Positions 5,268-7,817 of a DNA stretch of 7,817 nucleotides are shown piece by piece. Every line of letters begins with the position of its first letter. The first letter of the stretch is position 1. A model generated the notes under the pieces. The model did not search any database. It was not told the origin of the DNA and was given only the letters and a program-made list of their open reading frames with translations. This stretch comes from DATFGK01 sp046712825 (GTDB taxonomy: Bacteria > Actinomycetota > AC-67): contig JBKKCR010000162.1 of assembly GCA_046712825.1 (NCBI GenBank), positions 1 to 7,817 of the forward strand, written 5' to 3'. The position numbers were made by a program, and so were the translations under genes.

Positions 5268-6589
5268 CCCGTCACCGCATAGAGGCGCCACTCGCCGGGC
5301 ACGCCCTTGAGCTCGTGGAGCCCGCGGTCATCGAACTCGATGCCCGAGCCGACGACGAGATCCTTCACCGTGCTCGATACGACGACCTCGCCCGAACCGG
5401 CCTCGGCCATCACGCGGGCCGCGAGCGCGACCGCGATCCCGCCGATGTCGTCGTCCCGGAGCTCCACCTCTCCGGTGTGGAGCCCGGCGCGTATCTCGAT
5501 GCCGAGCTTGCGGCGAACCTCGTCCCCGATCGCGCGCGCACACCGGATAGCGCGGGCCGGGCCGTCAAAGGTGGCGAGAACACCGTCTCCGGTCGTCTTG
5601 ATCCGGCGGCCACGGAAATGCTCGATGTGTTCGTGGACCAGGCGATCGTGCGCATCGAGCGCCTCGCGCCATCGCCGGTCGCCGAGCTCCGCCGCCCGAT
5701 CGGTCGATGAGACGATGTCCGTGAACAGCACCGTCGCGAGCACGCGATCGATATCTGGTTCGCCGCGAACTCCGGTCAGGAAAGCCTGTATCTCGTTCAG
5801 GATCGCATCCTGATCGCCCGCGAAGAAGGCGTGGTCCGAACCTGGCAGCTCCACGTAGGTGGCGCCTTCGATTCGTTCGGCCATGTAGCGTCCGTGACCG
5901 ACGAGGTAGTAACGATTGCCGGTCCGATGGACGACGAGGCTCGGCACGCTGATCGTGGGGAGCGCAGATCGGACGTCCCAGGAGTACGAGCTTCGAAAGA
6001 TCCGCTCCGCAGCCGACGGAGCGGTGAACAGGAGGGCGAAGCGCTTGTACCAACGCCGGAACTCATCGTCGTCGGCGGCGCTCGGAGTGATGAGTGGGGC
6101 CCAGTCACGCCGCTTGAACCCCTCCGCCACTCTTTCGACGAGGTGCGACGGCAAGCCGGGTGGGTAGTCCTCCTTCCGCGCCACACATGCGGCCCCATCG
6201 ATCACGATCAGCGCCCTCGTGCGCTCGGGATGGGAAGCGGCGAAAAGGATGCCCATGAACGAGCTCTCATTGGCTCCGATGACGGCCGCCCGCTCGCAGC
6301 CGACCTCATCGAGGACCACGCTAATGTCGTCGGTCCACTCCTCGATCGTCGGCAGCGCGCCGAGCGGCACCGGATCTGAGACCCCGGTACCGCGCTTGTC
6401 AAAGACGATCACCCGGCTGAAGGAGGCGAGCCGGCGGAAGAACCGCTCGATCCTCGGCTCCTCCCACATGGCCACGATGTTCCATCCCCACGCGGGCGAG
6501 AAGAGGATGTCGATCGGGCCTTCGCCGAACACCTGATATGCGACCTGCCCCTCGGGCCCGGCCGCGAACTGGGTCTCGGGTTGCTCCAC
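5264..6589 (-). CDS. Alpha/beta-hydrolase-like sensor fused to class III adenylate cyclase (copy A)
   Basis: A 441-residue cytoplasmic fusion. Residues 5-272 have an alpha/beta-hydrolase fold (FDKRGTGVSDPV at 63-74, ASHPERTRALIVIDG at 118-132), but the nucleophile elbow reads GANESS (105-110) with Asn107 where Ser is expected, and the acid position has N225 (TGNR). H253 is kept. The domain is therefore probably a ligand-binding sensor. Residues 283-441 are a class III cyclase: metal Asps D291 (FTDIVSS) and D335 (TTGDG), and the ATP-selecting pair K331 and D381, so cAMP is the likely product. The transition-state Asn is Ala388 (IAVALAARV) although R392 remains, so activity alone may be low. 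GTG 6589 is chosen: it overlaps the upstream stop as TAGTG and follows GAGGG (6594-6598). An in-frame start at 6616 would invade copy B. Confidence 0.93.
   Translation of the reverse strand: MEQPETQFAAGPEGQVAYQVFGEGPIDILFSPAWGWNIVAMWEEPRIERFFRRLASFSRVIVFDKRGTGVSDPVPLGALPTIEEWTDDISVVLDEVGCERAAVIGANESSFMGILFAASHPERTRALIVIDGAACVARKEDYPPGLPSHLVERVAEGFKRRDWAPLITPSAADDDEFRRWYKRFALLFTAPSAAERIFRSSYSWDVRSALPTISVPSLVVHRTGNRYYLVGHGRYMAERIEGATYVELPGSDHAFFAGDQDAILNEIQAFLTGVRGEPDIDRVLATVLFTDIVSSTDRAAELGDRRWREALDAHDRLVHEHIEHFRGRRIKTTGDGVLATFDGPARAIRCARAIGDEVRRKLGIEIRAGLHTGEVELRDDDIGGIAVALAARVMAEAGSGEVVVSSTVKDLVVGSGIEFDDRGLHELKGVPGEWRLYAVTG
5285..5337. repeat. 53-bp perfect direct repeat, copy 1 (3' end of cyclase A)
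   Basis: Identical over 53 bases to 6610-6662, offset 1325 bp. It encodes the C-terminal segment FDDRGLHELKGVPGEWRL. The flanking bases differ, and other conserved parts of the two cyclase domains carry many synonymous changes, so this block is more similar than its surroundings. Confidence 0.9.
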
Positions 6590-7817
6590 TATGCCCTCAC
6601 CGCGAACAAGCGCCACTCGCCGGGCACGCCCTTGAGCTCGTGGAGCCCGCGGTCATCGAACTGGATCCCCGAGCCGATCACCAAGTCCTTGACCGTGCTC
6701 GAGACCAGCGTTTCGCTCGGCCCGGCCTCCGCCATCACGCGCGCCGCCAGGTTGACGGCGATCCCGCCGACGTCCTCACCGCGCAGCTCGACCTCGCCAG
6801 TGTGGAGGCCGGCGCGCAGCTCGATCCCCAACCGGCGCACGGCCTCGGCGATCGCGGCCGTGCAGCGGATCGCACGGGCCGGGCCGTCAAAGGTCGCGAG
6901 CACACCGTCACCCGTTGTCTTGATCAAGCGGCCGCGGTGCCGCGTGACCTGCTCGGCCGCGAACCGATCGTGGCCATCGAGCACCTCGCGCCACCGTCGG
7001 TCGCCGAGCTCCGCGGCGCGTTCGGTTGATGAGACGATGTCCGTGAAGAGCACGGTTGCCAACACTCGGTCGATCTCGGGTATCCCGCGCGTGCCGGTGA
7101 GGAAGGCCTGGACCTCGTCCAGGAGCGTCGCCTGGTCCCCGGCCCAGAAACCGTCATCGGCGCCGGGGAGCTCCACGAGTCGGGCGTCGCGGATGTGATC
7201 CGCCAGGTAGCGCGCGTGACCGATCCGCATGTACCTGTTGTCTGCGTGGTGGGCGATCAACGTCGGGACGCGGATCGCGGACAGGACGGCACGGACATCC
7301 CAGTCCATCCCATTCCGGAACATGCGAGCCATCGCAGACGGAGGGGCGGAGAGGCGCATGAATCTCGAGTACCAGCGGCTGAATTGCTCGTCTCCGACAA
7401 GGCTCGGGGTGCGCAGCGAACCCCAGTCGCCGCGCCCCGCGCCGGTCACCACGTCGACCGCGGCGTCGATGAGCTCGACGGGGAGGCCGGCAGGATAGCC
7501 ATCGCGCCGCAGGTAGCAGGCGGCGCCGTCGATCGAGACGAGCGCGGTGGAGCGCTCGGGATGCGCGGCGGCGAAGACCAACGCCATCTGAACGCCCTCG
7601 CCGCTCGCGATGATGGCGGCGCGCTCCGAACCCGCAGCGTCCAGGACGACCGGGATGTCGTCCGTCCATTGTTCCAACGTTGGAAGCGCCCCGAGGGGAA
7701 CCGGATCGGAGACGCCGGTGCCCCGCTTGTCGAACACGATCACGCGACTGAACGATCCGAGGCGCTTCATGAACCGTTCGATCCGCGGTTCCTCCCACAT
7801 CACCTCGATGTTCCAGA
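6589..7817 (-). CDS. Alpha/beta-hydrolase-like sensor fused to class III adenylate cyclase (copy B, 5' partial)
   Basis: Upstream paralogue of copy A, cut by the window edge: 408 residues are visible, beginning WNIEVMWEEPRIERF, which matches copy A residues 36-50 (WNIVAMWEEPRIERF). About 35 N-terminal residues and the start lie outside. The hydrolase-like domain has lost the whole triad: the elbow reads ASGEGV (visible 70-75, Gly at the Ser position), N193 replaces the acid and D221 replaces the His. The cyclase domain looks complete: metal Asps D259 and D303, substrate Lys299 and Asp348, N355 and R359 in VNLAARV, predicting ATP as substrate. The downstream GTG of copy A overlaps its stop, so both are made from one mRNA. 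ATG 7800 and GTG 7803 are internal and should not be taken as starts. The ligand for the N-terminal domain is unknown. Confidence 0.93.
   Translation of the reverse strand, partial: WNIEVMWEEPRIERFMKRLGSFSRVIVFDKRGTGVSDPVPLGALPTLEQWTDDIPVVLDAAGSERAAIIASGEGVQMALVFAAAHPERSTALVSIDGAACYLRRDGYPAGLPVELIDAAVDVVTGAGRGDWGSLRTPSLVGDEQFSRWYSRFMRLSAPPSAMARMFRNGMDWDVRAVLSAIRVPTLIAHHADNRYMRIGHARYLADHIRDARLVELPGADDGFWAGDQATLLDEVQAFLTGTRGIPEIDRVLATVLFTDIVSSTERAAELGDRRWREVLDGHDRFAAEQVTRHRGRLIKTTGDGVLATFDGPARAIRCTAAIAEAVRRLGIELRAGLHTGEVELRGEDVGGIAVNLAARVMAEAGPSETLVSSTVKDLVIGSGIQFDDRGLHELKGVPGEWRLFAVRA
6594..6598 (-). promoter_or_regulatory. Shine-Dalgarno GAGGG that fixes the GTG start of cyclase copy A
   Basis: On the minus strand GAGGG is followed by CATA and then the GTG at 6589. 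The site lies within the last codons of copy B, whose TAG stop overlaps the GTG by one base (TAGTG). This supports termination-reinitiation coupling and the shorter 441-residue product. Confidence 0.7.
6610..6662. repeat. 53-bp perfect direct repeat, copy 2 (3' end of cyclase B)
   Basis: Partner of the block at 5285-5337, in the same orientation and at the same codon positions of the paralogous gene. The pair could support recombination that deletes or amplifies one cyclase unit. Confidence 0.9.

Noticed and set aside
7154..7798. Alternative minus-strand frame inside cyclase copy B
   Set aside because: Arg-rich out-of-frame shadow. The real frame is supported by alignment to copy A along its whole length.

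Overview
The window is high-GC bacterial DNA, densely coding on both strands, with tiny or negative gaps between genes. The best guess is an uncultured, probably soil or aquatic, member of the Actinomycetota. Two things suggest this: trpE is followed by a small multi-pass membrane protein (the 'Trp-associated membrane protein' arrangement of actinobacteria), and there is a tandem pair of alpha/beta-hydrolase-fold/class III nucleotidyl cyclase fusions of a kind amplified in actinobacteria. Chloroflexota cannot be excluded. No rRNA, tRNA, CRISPR array, transposase or phage gene was seen.

Layout. (1) 59-1024 (-): an exported M28 zinc peptidase lipoprotein with a complete set of metal ligands. 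(2) 1087-1875 (+), divergent: an orphan membrane-anchored coiled-coil protein with an extracytoplasmic domain of unknown role. (3) 4343 down to 1823 (-): a tightly coupled three-gene unit of trpE (anthranilate synthase component I) and two small four-helix membrane proteins, which overlap at CTGA and ATGA junctions. The last one runs 53 bp into the 3' end of the orphan gene. (4) 4344-4561: a 218-bp divergent control region with palindromes, direct repeats and possible alternative hairpins. (5) 4562-5267 (+): a vapBC-type toxin-antitoxin pair. (6) 5264-7817 (-): two tandem, coupled paralogues with an N-terminal alpha/beta-hydrolase-like domain and a C-terminal adenylate-cyclase domain. The upstream copy runs off the right edge.

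How the genes work together. TrpE makes anthranilate for tryptophan synthesis, but its amidotransferase partner TrpG and the other trp genes are not in the window. VapB/VapC form a self-contained module. The cyclase pair is the most unusual part. Both copies have lost the hydrolase nucleophile and acid (one has lost the whole triad), so the N-terminal domains look like sensors rather than enzymes. Only one copy keeps the transition-state Asn of the cyclase, so an asymmetric heterodimer with one intact cAMP-forming site is possible. This pair ends tail to tail with vapC on a shared CTAG. No gene-free stretch exceeds 300 bases.
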